Position numbers and translations under genes: made by a program. Shown one piece after another: positions 63,048-64,000 of a DNA stretch of 64,000 nt. Source of the DNA: Maniola hyperantus. Taxonomy: Eukaryota > Arthropoda > Insecta > Lepidoptera > Nymphalidae. The stretch lies in NCBI RefSeq assembly GCF_902806685.2, contig NC_048553.1, positions 11,451,440 through 11,515,439 on the forward strand. The letters are read 5' to 3'. Below the pieces are notes generated by a model. The model was not told the origin of the DNA and searched no databases. It saw nothing but the letters and a program-made list of their open reading frames with translations. Numbering within the stretch: the first letter of the stretch is position 1; each line of letters starts with the position of its first letter.

Positions 63048-63660
63048 TTCTTAATATATATAAGAAAAAGGTGACTGACTGATCTATCAACGCACAGCTC
63101 AAACTACTGGACGGATTGGGCTGAAATTTGGCATGCAGATATCTAGGCATCCGCTAAGAAAGAATTTTTGCAAATGAATAGAGGTTTGAGTGTAGCCCAC
63201 GCGGACGAAGTCTCGAGCATAAGTTAGTTTTTCGTATATGTTTATTTCCAATCTTAATAATCTTTGGGGATGATCAAGATATTTTGTGGTTAAAATTATG
63301 GTAGGCAAGCACGTAGGTAATTTTACCTCATCATAGCCAAACTCATGAATAGATGAGTTTCTGTGACCCAATTTACCTGCCAATATCACACATGTCATCG
63401 GTGTAGTTGACACATTTGTTAATTGCGTTGGTTATTAACCATTTCCCCTCTATTTTGATGCCTAGTAGCGAGGTTTTGTTACACTACACTGTAGGTACTC
63501 AGTACGTTCCGTTCACGTAAACAAACAAAGAACCTCGGGTAAATGCCTAAAGTTGCTCAGTTATCCAAGGAATGAACCCTCTCTTATAATATAACACCAA
63601 GGATTTGAAAAAAAACTTGTATAGATATAAATTATTCTCCAGATACGCATTAATAGACAT
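63048..63660 (-). repeat. inverted duplication, arm 2
   Basis: Reverse complement of 52500-53628 minus the two SINEs. 63048-63227 is the family A copy (from 'cttcttaatatatataag' to 'cgagcataagttag'), 63240-63500 the central block, and up to about 63650 the distal part ('ccaaggaatgaaccctc', 'atataaattattctccaga'). Confidence 0.88.
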
Positions 63661-64000
63661 ACAGACTACACAGTACATAATAATTATTAATTATACTTGT
63701 ATATTAAATAATTAACTATGTCGTTATCATATCAAATGTCATTAATTATTGAAAAAAAATCAAAGGCAAGGTGAAGGTTCTTAATAATTCGACTTACTTA
63801 CTTAATAAAAGCTAAAAAAGTCATGTATTTTAGAGACAGAAATTGTGTTCGAATCATTCGAATATAATATTTTCTTTGTCAATTTATTCGAAAGGCACTT
63901 CGAAAACGTGAGTGAATTTTTAACCGTATTTCTTATGCGAATTAATAAATAATTGAGCTCGTTTAAGTAGAACTGTACTACAGTATTGGATTTTAATTAA
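63661..64000. other. AT-rich end of window, nothing recognised
   Basis: No match or open frame of note. Confidence 0.4.

Noticed and set aside
44855..64000. Next Sidestep Ig exon
   Set aside because: Looked for a phase-1 exon with the expected post-Ig pattern; found none with a convincing Cys or Trp core. The candidate at 49027 does not resemble an Ig domain.

Overview
The window reads as a piece of an insect nuclear genome, almost certainly a moth or butterfly. It is AT-rich (one 200-base run of N) and packed with short interspersed elements of kinds familiar from Lepidoptera: Helitron-like repeats ending in CTAGT with internal GTCT or GACT microsatellites, three tRNA-derived SINE families, and 5'-truncated non-LTR retrotransposons. 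The only convincing host gene is split into small exons by long repeat-filled introns. There is no sign of prokaryotic or organellar DNA. The species is not identifiable from what I can see.

Host gene. Four plus-strand exons (25377-25487, 41505-41711, 43028-43173, 44704-44854) join in frame (boundary phases 1/1, 1/1, 1/0, 0/1) into 615 nt, about 205 residues, covering two immunoglobulin domains of a Sidestep-family cell-surface protein. Each Ig domain is split over two exons. Signal peptide, first Ig domain, later domains and membrane segment are not in the window, so both ends of the gene lie outside or are unrecognised. Upstream of the 43028 exon sit two decayed tandem copies of its first part, each with an in-frame stop.

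Layout. 1-25 kb: upstream or intronic DNA, mostly SINEs, Helitron-like copies, a long but frameshifted non-LTR retrotransposon on the minus strand (about 12.2-15.4 kb), two hAT-like MITEs with perfect 8-bp target duplications (a third is nested in a SINE), and a GC-richer unexplained block (7.1-8.0 kb). 25.4-41.5 kb: a 16-kb intron holding a roughly 360-410-bp tandem array, a dispersed repeat present three times, a fold-back element with 140-bp arms, an R1-like retrotransposon tail with a 12-bp target duplication, and many SINEs. 41.5-44.9 kb: three exons with short introns crowded by element fragments. 45-64 kb: repeat-dense DNA, including an inverted duplication (52.5-53.6 kb against 63.0-63.7 kb) and a tandemly repeated locus (56.9-60.8 kb) whose copies are interrupted by different DNA transposons. 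The uninterrupted neighbouring copies serve as natural empty sites.

No operon, CRISPR array, genuine tRNA or rRNA gene or complete autonomous transposon was found. The most informative signals are evolutionary: dead exon copies, and insertions datable by their empty-site paralogues.
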